Source: DATLXU01 sp035575515 (GTDB taxonomy: Bacteria > Acidobacteriota > Blastocatellia > UBA7656). Taken from it: a DNA stretch of 23,218 nucleotides. The notes below the pieces were generated by a model, which was not told where the DNA came from, did not search any database, and saw only the letters and a program-made list of their open reading frames with translations. Below are positions 1 through 7,826 of this stretch, one piece after another; position 1 is the first letter of the stretch, and every line of letters starts with the position of its first letter. The stretch covers positions 1 to 23,218 of the forward strand of contig DATLXU010000148.1 in NCBI GenBank assembly GCA_035575515.1, given 5' to 3'. Made by a program: the position numbers and the translations under genes.

Positions 1-236
1 TTGGCCGCAACACTGTCCGCGCTGATGGGTTCGTGAATCTGGATATGGCTCTGGCCAAGAAGTTCCGATTCACCGAAAGCCAGAACCTTGAATTCAAAAC
101 GGAAGTCTTCAACGTGCTCAACCGCGCGAACTACGGTATTCCAGTTCGCGTAATCGGCGCTCCGGGATTCGGCTCGTCGTTCGATACCGTCAACCCTGCG
201 CGAATCATTCAGTTTGCGCTCAAGTACAGCTTCTGA
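1..236 (+). CDS. TonB-dependent receptor, Oar-like, C-terminal end (partial)
   Basis: The reading frame is open from the left edge and ends in TGA at 234-236. It gives about 77 residues, starting GRNTVRADGF and ending QFALKYSF. The pattern of a beta strand, an 'EVFNVLNRANYG' strand, a glycine-rich turn, then '...PARIIQFALKYSF' with a terminal aromatic residue is characteristic of the barrel end of Oar/carboxypeptidase-regulatory-like TonB-dependent receptors, which are abundant in Acidobacteriota. The final Phe fits the BAM recognition signal of outer-membrane barrels. Most of the gene, including the plug domain, is outside the window, so the substrate cannot be judged. A possible terminator hairpin follows at 311-365. 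An in-frame GTG at 33 is an internal codon, not the real start. Confidence 0.8.
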   Translation, partial: GRNTVRADGFVNLDMALAKKFRFTESQNLEFKTEVFNVLNRANYGIPVRVIGAPGFGSSFDTVNPARIIQFALKYSF

Positions 237-310
237 AACTCATGGAGTGTGAAGCTGCCTTGACAGTAGAGCTATAAAAGAGGGTGGCGTCAATTAGCCG
301 ATAACAGAAC

Positions 311-365
311 GATCACAGCTTGCCCTGATTTTCACAAACACCGGACAGGCTGTGGTCTTGTTTTG
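311..365 (+). terminator. Possible intrinsic terminator after the TonB receptor
   Basis: GATCACAG (311-318) pairs with CTGTGGTC (350-357) with one G-U wobble. CCTG (324-327) can pair with CAGG (346-349) across a 5-base bulge. The stem is followed by a T-rich run (TTGTTTT, 358-364). The loop is long (18 bases) and the stem is bulged, so this is a moderate candidate only. Confidence 0.4.
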
Positions 366-487
366 TGCAGATAGTTTAGTTCGGCTCTGAAGTCAAAATG
401 CTCACAAAGCAACGCCTGCAACGCGAAAGCCGACTGAGGCAATAGTCTCTGCCAACATCGTATGAGCGTAATCCCTCAGTAATAGTA

Positions 488-507
488 GCACAGGCTGAAG
501 CCTGTGC
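488..507. repeat. REP-like hairpin with TGAA loop
   Basis: GCACAGGC (488-495) and GCCTGTGC (500-507) form a perfect 8-bp stem around TGAA. The sequence is almost the same on both strands. Short 'acaggct..agcctgt' hairpins of this type are familiar as dispersed intergenic repeats in several bacterial phyla, but copy number in this genome cannot be seen from the window. Confidence 0.6.
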
Positions 508-561
508 CACATCGCCGCCTCTGACTGAGCCATTGCGTATAAGCGTAATACCTCTGTTATG

Positions 562-649
562 GGAGAAAAGGAGGTTCCCCTCTCCAGCCTTCCGTCTGCC
601 CGCAGCCACGCTGTTCGGCGTGGACTCTAAACTCAACCTCCCTTTCTCC
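562..649. repeat. Imperfect inverted-repeat element with inner hairpin
   Basis: The arm at 562-576 (GGAGAAAAGGAGGTT) is matched in inverse orientation by 635-649 at 14 of 15 positions. Between the arms lies a second perfect 6-bp hairpin, CCACGC (606-611) with GCGTGG (618-623). On either side lie direct repeats of ACTGAG(C/G)CATTGCGTATAAGC (from 525 and 661). The nested symmetry suggests a small folded or palindromic repeat, possibly of MITE or REP type. No coding capacity is seen. Confidence 0.5.
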
Positions 650-691
650 TCCTCCCATTACTGAGGCATTGCGTATAAGCCGACTTTCTTG

Positions 692-720
692 TTTTCAATA
701 CAACTGTCTTTACGTATAAT
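692..720 (+). promoter_or_regulatory. Sigma-70 type promoter for the FHA-PP2C genes
   Basis: A perfect TATAAT lies at 715-720, with TTTTCA at 692-697 as a -35 (4 of 6 to consensus) and 17 bases between. Transcription would start near 727, about 29 bases before the ATG at 756. That leaves room for the GAGGAG ribosome site at 741-746. Confidence 0.6.
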
Positions 721-755
721 GGCTGCCATCTGGTCACGCTGAGGAGTAGCCTTTC

Positions 756-1703
756 ATGATTACTTGCCAAAAATGTGGCGCAGCGAACATACCCAACGCG
801 GACACCTGCCGCATGTGCTCGAATCCTCTCGCTCCAAATCCAGATAATGGCTCAGAGGCCGGATTCACTGAATCGCTCAATACAACGATGGTCTTCCCTA
901 ATCTGAAGACGCGCCGCGGGTCGAGCAAGCTGACCGGGAAATTGGTCTGCCCCAATTGCTATATGACAGGTCAAATAGGCTGGGTATTTTGCCCAAGATG
1001 CGGCAAGAAAGTTGACGCCTCTTTTATCTCAGCCCCTTTGCCTGCAGACCAGTCGCCCACCGCACCCGCAGTGAATAAAGCGGCACAGAGTTCGTCTGAG
1101 CCTGTTTCTAATCACCGGGCGATGAATCCGGTTCAACAGATTCCTGTTCAACAGGCGAGCGCGCCTCAACCGCAACAGCATCAACAAAAAGTCGAGCCTG
1201 CTGCTCAGCCTCAGATACGCCCGGCGAACTCCTCATCCGAAGCTGCGAGAAACGGCGCTCAGATTGAGCCTGATCTTTCTTCCATCGGGCAGACCGAGCC
1301 AATCCCGCCGCTGTGCCCCGAATGCGGTTTTGAAAATGAGGTCGGAAGCTATTTCTGTTGCGAATGCGGCTCGGCAATACCCGTCAACGAAACGGTTGCG
1401 ATGTCGGCAATCTTATCTCCGGCCAAAGCTCGACTGCGATTGCTTGCGCGCGGCGAAGAACCCGCTCGCGTCTATGAGTTGAAAGGCGATACTTTGATAG
1501 GTCGCGTCAAGGGTGATATAACTTTTCCGTTCGATCAGCTTATGTCGGCCAATCACGCCCGCATAGAAATGCGCGGCGAAGATTTTTATATAATTGACGA
1601 CGGAAGCCAGAATGGAACTTTCGTCAGGATTGATTCTGAAATGAAACTCAAGCCGGGTATGATAATCATGCTCGGCAATCAGCTTTTCAGGTTTGAGCTT
1701 TAA
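756..1703 (+). CDS. Triple zinc-ribbon protein with C-terminal FHA domain
   Basis: The protein has 315 residues. ATG at 756 is preceded by GAGGAG (741-746) at a 9-base spacing. Three CxxC...CxxC zinc ribbons are visible: near residues 4-21 (CQKC...CRMC), 65-82 (CPNC...CPRC) and about 186-204 (CPEC...CECG). A Gln/Pro/Ala/Ser-rich, probably disordered linker separates the second and third (about 90-180). The C-terminal 75-80 residues form an FHA domain with the phosphothreonine-binding signature: GR near the start, S-A-N-H-A, and the NGT turn. FHA domains read phosphothreonine, so the protein is likely a target or adaptor of Ser/Thr kinases. The ribbons may bind protein or nucleic acid. No membrane segment is seen. 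The PP2C phosphatase follows 19 bases downstream, which suggests an opposing read/erase pair. The specific partner is unknown. Confidence 0.85.
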   Translation: MITCQKCGAANIPNADTCRMCSNPLAPNPDNGSEAGFTESLNTTMVFPNLKTRRGSSKLTGKLVCPNCYMTGQIGWVFCPRCGKKVDASFISAPLPADQSPTAPAVNKAAQSSSEPVSNHRAMNPVQQIPVQQASAPQPQQHQQKVEPAAQPQIRPANSSSEAARNGAQIEPDLSSIGQTEPIPPLCPECGFENEVGSYFCCECGSAIPVNETVAMSAILSPAKARLRLLARGEEPARVYELKGDTLIGRVKGDITFPFDQLMSANHARIEMRGEDFYIIDDGSQNGTFVRIDSEMKLKPGMIIMLGNQLFRFEL

Positions 1704-1722
1704 TTGCAAACGGTTATTATTG

Positions 1723-2943
1723 ATGAATCAAAATCTGTACAACCCTATGGAGACCAGAGCGAACGACATTCTGGTATCGGTTTTCGCCCGCACGGATGTT
1801 GGGAGGTGTCGCGCGGGCAACGAAGACGCCTTCCTTATTGCTGACCTTACGACCGGCAAAGTGGGGCTTGGCCCTGAGATGCTTACGCATCGTGTCGGCG
1901 AGCGCGGCAGCCTTCTGATCGTTTCCGATGGAATGGGCGGCGCGGTCGCCGGTGAGATTGCAAGCGAGCTTGCCGTAAAAACTATTCGCGAATCTTTGCT
2001 TGAAATGCCGTCAGATTTGCACATCGCAGAGCGGCTGAAGCTCGCCACCGAAATCGCCAACGAACGCATCTGGAATGAAGCCCAACGCAACCCGTCGCTG
2101 TCAGGTATGGGCGCGACCGTTACCGCGGTGCTCGTTCAACGCTCGACCGCTTACGCGGCGCAGGTTGGCGATTCGCGCGCATACCTGATTCGTGGCGAGC
2201 GGATTAAACAGATAACGAAAGATCAATCATTCGCTCAGGCTCTCGTCGACAGCGGCGTGATAACGCCTGAACAGATGGCGACCGTTCCGCAGAACGTCAT
2301 CATGCAGGCGCTCGGCACTCAACCGACGGTGCAGGTTGTGCTGACGGCTGTCGAGCTTCACCGCAATGATTATCTCATCGTGTGCAGCGACGGACTATCG
2401 GGCAAAATCATTCCTGATGAGTTATGCACCGTAATTCATCAATCGCCCGACCTGACCTCTGCGTGCCGCAGGCTCGTTGATATTGCAAACGAGCGCGGAG
2501 GCGAAGACAACATAACAGTCATCGCGGCTAAATTCGATGGCGTTGGTCTTGAAGCCGCAAACGACAGCTCTTCTATAACGGGCAGCTTTAAGTTTATTAC
2601 AAATGATTTCCGGCACGAGCAGCCGGTCGCTAACACAGAACCGCTCTCTTCCCTGCAGCCTGAATCGGACCCCAACTTCACGACCGTAATGATGCCGTCG
2701 CTTGCAACGACGCGAGGAGCGCGCGACCAAGCCGCTGATTCCGCAACAGCGGAAGCTGCCGCATCTTATCAACCCGTAACTTCAGCCATCCCTCCGAATC
2801 AAAACGCGGCTCCTGTCTTTACGCCACGAACAACAGTGATAGCAAAACGTCAGAGCAACCGGCTCCTGTGGGTGATGCTTTCCATACTGATCTTGTTGAT
2901 CTTGGCAGGAGCGGGATACTTGATTTATCTCCTGCGACAATAG
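1723..2943 (+). CDS. PP2C-family Ser/Thr protein phosphatase, membrane-anchored
   Basis: The protein has 406 residues from ATG 1723. A TTG at 1693 would extend it but overlap the FHA gene, and an ATG at 1747 is also in frame; none has a strong ribosome site, so the start is uncertain. The PPM/PP2C metal-binding motifs appear in order: GNEDAF (about 32-37), SDGMGG (68-73), GMGATVTAV, QVGDSRAYLI, a late SDGLSG and GGEDNITV near 260. These carry the Asp residues for the Mn/Mg binuclear centre. A Ser/Thr/Pro-rich linker of about 100 residues follows. The chain ends in one hydrophobic helix (RLLWVMLSILILLILAGAGY region) with only a few residues after it, so the catalytic domain should face the cytoplasm. 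Related bacterial enzymes (Stp, PrpC, PstP) dephosphorylate targets of Hanks-type kinases. No such kinase gene is in the window. Confidence 0.9.
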   Translation: MNQNLYNPMETRANDILVSVFARTDVGRCRAGNEDAFLIADLTTGKVGLGPEMLTHRVGERGSLLIVSDGMGGAVAGEIASELAVKTIRESLLEMPSDLHIAERLKLATEIANERIWNEAQRNPSLSGMGATVTAVLVQRSTAYAAQVGDSRAYLIRGERIKQITKDQSFAQALVDSGVITPEQMATVPQNVIMQALGTQPTVQVVLTAVELHRNDYLIVCSDGLSGKIIPDELCTVIHQSPDLTSACRRLVDIANERGGEDNITVIAAKFDGVGLEAANDSSSITGSFKFITNDFRHEQPVANTEPLSSLQPESDPNFTTVMMPSLATTRGARDQAADSATAEAAASYQPVTSAIPPNQNAAPVFTPRTTVIAKRQSNRLLWVMLSILILLILAGAGYLIYLLRQ

Positions 2944-3031
2944 CCTGCCTGCGGTTGAAGATTCTCACACGAAGTAATAACCTTAGCGATTGCAGTAATC
3001 CTGAAATTCATAGCGAATGGAGGCTCACAAA

Positions 3032-3922
3032 ATGGCAATTAATAAAGTTGCAGTGCTGGGGTGCGGCCTGATGGGTTCAGGCATCGCGCAGGTGTGCGCT
3101 CAAGCGGGGCGCGACGTAACGGTCATCGAAGTTTCGGACGAATTCCTCCACAGAGGACTGAGCGGCATAAAAAAACAGCTCGACAAGATGGTCGAAAAAG
3201 GCAAGCTCGCCGAGGAGGCGCGCAATCAAACAGTAGAGCGACTTCACGGCTCAACGCGGCTCGAAGACGCGGCTGATGCCGACCTTGTCATCGAAGCGAT
3301 AATCGAGAACCTCGACGAGAAGAACAAAACCTATTCGGCGCTCGATCGTGTCTGCCGCGCTGAGACGATATTTGCGTCGAACACTTCAAGCCTTTCAATC
3401 ACGCAGATGATGACGGCCACAAGTCCTGAGCGGCAACGCCGATTTATCGGCATGCACTTTTTCAATCCCGTTCCGGTGATGAAGCTCGTCGAAGTTGTTC
3501 GCACGATACTGACGGACGCTGAAGTCTTCACCGCTGCGACTGAGTTTGCGCGCGAGATTGGCAAGGTGCCTGTTCAAACATCCGACCGCACGGGCTTCAT
3601 CGTCAATCGTTTGCTTGTGCCATACATGCTCGATTCGATTCGCGCGCTCGAAGAAGGCGTAGGCTCAATCGTTGATATTGATAACGCGATGAAGCTCGGC
3701 TGCGGATACCCGATGGGACCGTTCACGCTCGGCGATTTCGTCGGGCTGGATACGACCTACTACATCGCGAACATAATGTTCGATGAGTTCAAAGAGAAGC
3801 GATTCGCGCCGCCGCCTCTGTTGAAGCGAATGGTGCTCGCGGGGCTTTACGGGAGGAAGAGCGGGCGCGGGTTTTATGACTACACCGACCCGCAGAATCC
3901 GAAGCCTATGAACCTGTTGTAG
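3032..3922 (+). CDS. hbd: 3-hydroxybutyryl-CoA (3-hydroxyacyl-CoA) dehydrogenase
   Basis: The protein has 296 residues, the usual size of single-domain-pair HBD/PaaH enzymes. ATG 3032 is chosen because GGAGG (3019-3024 region) lies 8 bases upstream; an in-frame ATG at 3017 would overlap that site. The N-terminal Rossmann motif VLGCGLMGSG (about 8-17) binds NAD(P). IEAIIENLDEK, NTSSLSI and the catalytic stretch GMHFFNPVPVMKLVE follow. His142 and Glu154 are spaced 12 apart, as in the His/Glu dyad of the family. The C-terminal dimerisation domain has DRTGFIVNR, MGPFTLGDFVGLD and GRKSGRGFYDY. The enzyme oxidises 3-hydroxyacyl-CoA to the 3-ketoacyl-CoA in fatty-acid or butyrate/PHB pathways. No beta-oxidation neighbours are present. 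The 88-base gap from the phosphatase shows no clear promoter. Confidence 0.93.
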   Translation: MAINKVAVLGCGLMGSGIAQVCAQAGRDVTVIEVSDEFLHRGLSGIKKQLDKMVEKGKLAEEARNQTVERLHGSTRLEDAADADLVIEAIIENLDEKNKTYSALDRVCRAETIFASNTSSLSITQMMTATSPERQRRFIGMHFFNPVPVMKLVEVVRTILTDAEVFTAATEFAREIGKVPVQTSDRTGFIVNRLLVPYMLDSIRALEEGVGSIVDIDNAMKLGCGYPMGPFTLGDFVGLDTTYYIANIMFDEFKEKRFAPPPLLKRMVLAGLYGRKSGRGFYDYTDPQNPKPMNLL

Positions 3923-3944
3923 CAGCGCGCGAACTGCATCGCTC

Positions 3945-3983
3945 CAAAAAAGAGAGCGCAGGGGTTTATTCTTTGCGCTCTCT
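3945..3983 (-). terminator. Intrinsic terminator of the NicO operon (perhaps bidirectional)
   Basis: AGAGAGCGCA (3951-3960) and TGCGCTCTCT (3974-3983) form a perfect 10-bp stem with a 13-base loop. The A tract at 3945-3950 becomes a U tract on minus-strand RNA, directly after the stem, 28 bases past the permease stop. On the plus strand the hairpin follows hbd but lacks a T tract, so termination there would be weaker. Confidence 0.8.
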
Positions 3984-4010
3984 GTTCCGCTGCAATGAAT
4001 TCACCTGAAT

Positions 4011-6389
4011 TCATCCGAACAGCCTGTCTTGAAAGCTGATCTCATAAGCCATGTACAAACCGAAGGCGAGGCTGAAGATCGCGGCGAGCATTCGGACAGT
4101 GTGGTTCATTCGATTAAATCTGTTCGCTGTGAGTTGAACCGGCAAACTGACAAGCGCGCTCATAATCATCATTCCGCCAATCGAGCCAAGCCCGAACATT
4201 CCAATGTAGGCAAACCCGACGAGCCGCGAGGGCACAGTTGAAAGCACCAGCAGCATCAGCGCCGCGCTGCCCGCCAGTCCGTGAATCATCCCGACCACGA
4301 GCGGGCGCGCGCTCATCCGTAAGCGGTGGTGAGTCGCGGGGATTGCCTCGCCCGACTCGTCGTGAATGTGAGGATGAAGGTGAGCAACCCCGCCATGCCT
4401 GTGCGGATGAACGTGAAGCTTGCCGCCGCGCACAAGCCTTCGGATTGCATCCGCGCCGAGCGCGATAAGCATCAACGCTACGCAGAACTCAAGCCCAAGC
4501 GCGACGCGCTCGCTTATCTGAACGCGCAGGAAGATCACAGCCACGCCCGCAATCAAGAGTGAAATCGTATGGCCAATGCCCCACAATCCGCCGACGAGCG
4601 ATGAGCTGAGCACGCTCTTTCGCTCGCTGACTATCGTCGACACAGCCGCGATGTGATCGGCTTCGATCGCGTGCTTGACGCCGAACACGAGTCCGACGGC
4701 AAGCACGGAAGCAGTCGTCACGGTGTTGCCTCTTGCCATCGAATCGGTGAAGATCTGATTGATGCTGTTGAAGAATGACGAAAAACTGAAGCCCGCGCTG
4801 ATTAATGCCTCGTAACAGATTACCGCGCCCGCGCATGCGATAACAAACGCGCTCACGACTGGCAACGTTCGCACGAGACGATTTGACCCGACTGCGCGCT
4901 TCATCAATCGCCCCGCATAAACGAAAGCCAGCCCAATGAGAGTAAGCGTCGTGGCCAATCCGATGCTGAAAGCGACAACGAGCAGAAGCCCGTAGCCCAC
5001 GCGGTGAAGCGAAATCGCAGAGAGCAATACAACGAGCGCCGAAGGGCACGGCAGCAGCCCGCCCGATATTCCGAGCGCAAGCAGACTTCGCCACGTTACT
5101 TTTCCGCCGTCTGCTCCCGGCGGCAGATGCGAATGCGCTCGCCCCCCGTGCGAATGAACCAACGATGAATCGCTCGCCTCATCATGCGCATGGTCGTGAT
5201 CGTGATGTGAATGATCGTCTGCCTGCTCATGGTCATGATGATGCGCGTGATGCGAATGCTGGTCATCAGCGTGTCTGTGCGAGCGATGCGAATGAGCGTG
5301 ATGGGCCTGTTTGTGACCAGAATTTCCGAGAGCAGCGCGCAGGCGAGTTACGAAAAGGCTCAGGCCGATTGCCACGACTATCGCGCCGGAAACGAGGCTC
5401 AAGATCGGAAACAGTTTTTCAGGCAAGACGTACTGCGACGCGAAGAGCGTCACGATTCCGAGCGCGAACACTCCAACGGTGTGAGTCACCGTGACAGTGA
5501 ATCCTAAAAAGGCCGCGTGGCGCGCAGTCCCGCGCGAGCCTACGAGGTATGCGCCGACGACAGTCTTGCCGTGCCCTGGCGATAGAGCGTGCAATGCGCC
5601 AAGCGCAGCGGCTATCAATAATCCAAGCAATGCGATGAGCGGCGTGAGATTCGAGACAGCGATTAATTCGGCAAAGCGGTCGCGCGATTGAACGACTGCG
5701 CGGCCATCGCGCGTCAACAATGCGTTCGCGCCCGAAGGAGCCGCGCCCTTCGTGAAAGAGAATTCCACGACGCGCTCATTGAGCGGCGCTGAAAGCGAAT
5801 CTTCCGGGTATGCTTTCAGCTCATCCGTTATACCGTTCCCGTATGCCGTGCTGTTGAAGACGCTGATGCCCGATGAGGCTGACACGATCGTTTCACGCCA
5901 GCCCGCGCGCTCGCGAAAATTTGCGTCCTCGAAATGAACGCGGTGCGTCGCGCCAGTGTTGATTGCCGAAATCTCGCCTTGAAAATCGCATTCGATTCTG
6001 AGCGTCGGGAGGTTGCCCGCGCCCGCAGGCGTTGACGCGCTCGCTGCGACCGCGCGCAGGCTGACGGACGAGCCGTCAACTGTGAGCAACAAGCCCGCGG
6101 CGTATCGGGCAGCCGATTGCTCTGCATAGGCATTCAGCTTTTCGCTTGAAGCCGCGCTGTCACGCTCCGCGCCGATTGACTGCAACTCCTGAAACGCAGG
6201 TATCTCGGCCATATCAATCACGTAGCGGATTGCAATGCGATCATCGTGGATATGAATTCGCGCGTAGTGATTGATAGTGAAGTTGCCAAGCGGGTGCGCG
6301 ATGGCCGCCCCTGCCATTGCGATAATCATCAAGCCGACGGCCAACAGCCACGCTGCCAGTCGCGTTGTCATGAATCTATTCTTAAACAT
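4011..6389 (-). CDS. Nickel/cobalt permease: NicO/RcnA-like domain joined to UreH/NiCoT-like domain
   Basis: The protein has 792 residues, far longer than either parent family (about 250-400 for each permease unit). A signal peptide (about 1-31) ends ...AIA before HPLGNFTINHYAR, so a His lies at the mature N-terminus. Residues 32-240 form a soluble, presumably periplasmic domain seen in long NicO proteins. The first permease begins near 245 with the family motif HALSPGHGK (267-275), and its halves are split by a loop (359-421) with 24 His residues. A second permease, from about 555, has HAIEADHI (573-580), the Hx4DH nickel-binding pattern of NiCoT/UreH proteins, and a second His-rich loop (659-688). 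The genes upstream are a TPR lipoprotein (12-base gap) and a DUF4331 gene. Ni2+/Co2+ transport is likely; import versus export cannot be told. ATG 6389 has AGGTG about 5 bases upstream. An internal ATG at 6371 is an alternative start. Confidence 0.85.
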   Translation of the reverse strand: MFKNRFMTTRLAAWLLAVGLMIIAMAGAAIAHPLGNFTINHYARIHIHDDRIAIRYVIDMAEIPAFQELQSIGAERDSAASSEKLNAYAEQSAARYAAGLLLTVDGSSVSLRAVAASASTPAGAGNLPTLRIECDFQGEISAINTGATHRVHFEDANFRERAGWRETIVSASSGISVFNSTAYGNGITDELKAYPEDSLSAPLNERVVEFSFTKGAAPSGANALLTRDGRAVVQSRDRFAELIAVSNLTPLIALLGLLIAAALGALHALSPGHGKTVVGAYLVGSRGTARHAAFLGFTVTVTHTVGVFALGIVTLFASQYVLPEKLFPILSLVSGAIVVAIGLSLFVTRLRAALGNSGHKQAHHAHSHRSHRHADDQHSHHAHHHDHEQADDHSHHDHDHAHDEASDSSLVHSHGGRAHSHLPPGADGGKVTWRSLLALGISGGLLPCPSALVVLLSAISLHRVGYGLLLVVAFSIGLATTLTLIGLAFVYAGRLMKRAVGSNRLVRTLPVVSAFVIACAGAVICYEALISAGFSFSSFFNSINQIFTDSMARGNTVTTASVLAVGLVFGVKHAIEADHIAAVSTIVSERKSVLSSSLVGGLWGIGHTISLLIAGVAVIFLRVQISERVALGLEFCVALMLIALGADAIRRLVRGGKLHVHPHRHGGVAHLHPHIHDESGEAIPATHHRLRMSARPLVVGMIHGLAGSAALMLLVLSTVPSRLVGFAYIGMFGLGSIGGMMIMSALVSLPVQLTANRFNRMNHTVRMLAAIFSLAFGLYMAYEISFQDRLFG

Positions 6390-6401
6390 AAAGCACCTGC
6401 A

Positions 6402-7754
6402 TCATTCAGCGTTGCTATCGAGCGCGCTTTTCATGCTCATGGCCTGAAGTGGATCGAACTGAGGATTCAGTTTCGTTGCGCGAGCAAGATAATCCTTGGC
6501 CGAACGTTTATCGCCTGCTGCCTGCGCGATCATTCCTGCATGATAGAAGAGTTTGGCGTCTTGCGTGCCCAATCGCAAGGCCTCTTTGATGGCCGATTGA
6601 GCTTCTTCCAATTTGCCTGCCTTCAATGCTGTCCACGCAACCGCGTCAGCGGTGTAGATGTCTTGTCGCGCAGCATATTCTTTTGCGGCCAGGTTGTAAG
6701 CCTCATCCGGCTTGATGTCGTGGTCGGCGTAAAAGAGCGCAAGCTGACGGTTGTATAGAACGCCGTTTGCCGCGCTCAGTTTTCCAATCTGCTCGACGAG
6801 CGCGTACTGAGCCGCTGCGTCCTGTTCCCTTCCCGCAAGTTTGTATAGGTCGCCCAGCGCGGCAACAAACATTGGATCGGGAATGATCTTCGTTGCGCGC
6901 TCATATTGCGCGATTGCACCAGCAGTGTCGCCGCGCGCTGCGAGGACTTTACCGAGCGAGCCGAGCGCGCGGTAGTAATCCGGGAACGTCACAAGCGAGT
7001 CGCGGTAATATTGCTCAGCCGCTTCGTAATTGCCCGATGAAAATGCAATCTCGCCCAACTGCCATCTGCACCAAGCGACCGTTTCGCGCTGCGGCGGTTG
7101 AAGATTTGCCGCAAGCGCAAGCGCAATTTTCATCCGGTGCGCCGCAAGATCGGTCTGCCCGCGCAAAAGCGCGAGCCGCGCAAGCCGCGATTCGATGCTC
7201 GGACTGCTGCCTCCGATTTGCTGCATCTTCGCGAAGGCCTCCGCCCCCTTGTCGTAATCGCCAAGCTCAAGCAGCGCATCGCCGAGTATTCCATACGGAT
7301 AACTCTTATCGGGGTCGAGTTCCACGAGTTGCGCAGCGTGGTCTCGCGCGGCGGCAAATTCATGCGAGGCGAACTCAACCTGCGCGAGCGCAGAGAGAGC
7401 GCCTTTGTTGTTGAACTCTGCGGGAACAGCCGCGAGCGATTGACGCGCCGCGCGTCCTGCAAGTTCGAGGTAGGTGACGTTGCCAGTCTCGCGCTGGCGC
7501 TGAAGATAATATCCCGCGAGCTTGTTCAGAGCTATGATGTCATCGGGATCGCGCTTGACGCGGTCTTCGAGAAAACGAATGGCCGATTCAACCGCTTCCG
7601 TGTCTGAAGGCATCTCGACTGCGGGCGGCGCGGCAGGCTCCTGCGTAGCCTCAGATTTCCACCACCCGCCGCATCCGTTGAAACCAAGCGCGATGATTCC
7701 TATGGCGATTAACTGAATCAGTCTTGATGTCGAGCTTCGCATCTTTTTCACCAT
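6402..7754 (-). CDS. TPR-repeat lipoprotein
   Basis: The protein has 450 residues. The N-terminus is Lys/Arg-rich, then a hydrophobic stretch ends FNGC at Cys28, a lipobox-like but not ideal site, which suggests export and lipid anchoring. After an acidic/proline linker, repeated helical TPR units run from about 55 to the end, with typical spacing of small and aromatic residues (for example YPYGILGDALLELGDYDKGAEAF, here shown only in part by YGILGDALLELGDY, and FPDYYRALGSLGKVLAARGD). It probably works as a protein-binding scaffold. It lies between the DUF4331 gene and the metal permease on the same strand, 12 bases before the permease, so co-transcription is very likely. The start is uncertain: ATG 7754 has a poor ribosome site, whereas ATG 7742 (Met5) has GGTGA in front of it. 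No enzymatic motif is visible. Confidence 0.85.
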   Translation of the reverse strand: MVKKMRSSTSRLIQLIAIGIIALGFNGCGGWWKSEATQEPAAPPAVEMPSDTEAVESAIRFLEDRVKRDPDDIIALNKLAGYYLQRQRETGNVTYLELAGRAARQSLAAVPAEFNNKGALSALAQVEFASHEFAAARDHAAQLVELDPDKSYPYGILGDALLELGDYDKGAEAFAKMQQIGGSSPSIESRLARLALLRGQTDLAAHRMKIALALAANLQPPQRETVAWCRWQLGEIAFSSGNYEAAEQYYRDSLVTFPDYYRALGSLGKVLAARGDTAGAIAQYERATKIIPDPMFVAALGDLYKLAGREQDAAAQYALVEQIGKLSAANGVLYNRQLALFYADHDIKPDEAYNLAAKEYAARQDIYTADAVAWTALKAGKLEEAQSAIKEALRLGTQDAKLFYHAGMIAQAAGDKRSAKDYLARATKLNPQFDPLQAMSMKSALDSNAE

Positions 7755-7772
7755 TTCTAGTAATTAAGAGAT

Positions 7773-7810
7773 GATGCCGGATGCTTGCAGTGATTGCTGC
7801 ATCCGGCATC
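7773..7810 (-). terminator. Strong hairpin between the DUF4331 and TPR genes
   Basis: GATGCCGGATGC (7773-7784) and GCATCCGGCATC (7799-7810) form a perfect 12-bp GC-rich stem with a 14-base loop, 16 bases after the DUF4331 stop and 18 bases before the TPR start codon. The minus-strand sequence after it (TCATCTCTTAATTAC) is only mildly T-rich. It could be a partial terminator or an RNA-stabilising hairpin that raises DUF4331 output over the downstream genes. Confidence 0.55.
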
Positions 7811-7826
7811 TGTCGAAAACATCAGC

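Larger units (their letters stand above)
237..755. other. Repeat-rich intergenic region, no gene seen
   Basis: This 519-base gap has no convincing ORF; the minus-strand frame of 86 codons across it resembles no family I recognise. It holds the possible terminator (311-365), a short hairpin (488-507), related words beginning ACTGAG at about 433, 523 and 660, a nested inverted-repeat structure (562-649), and the promoter of the FHA gene (692-720). The repeated phrase 'CATTGCGTATAAGC' occurs at 531-544 and 667-680. Confidence 0.6.

Noticed and set aside
376..636. An 86-codon minus-strand frame in the first intergenic region
   Set aside because: It runs through the repeat and hairpin element and has no start signal or recognisable motif.
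4489..5094. A 201-codon minus-strand frame inside the permease gene
   Set aside because: It is a shifted frame of the His-rich permease, with Arg/Cys-rich composition and no family resemblance.
5165..5330. Repetitive CAT/GTG-rich stretch that looks like a tandem DNA repeat
   Set aside because: It is the codon-level result of the His-rich loop of the permease, not an independent repeat or CRISPR array.
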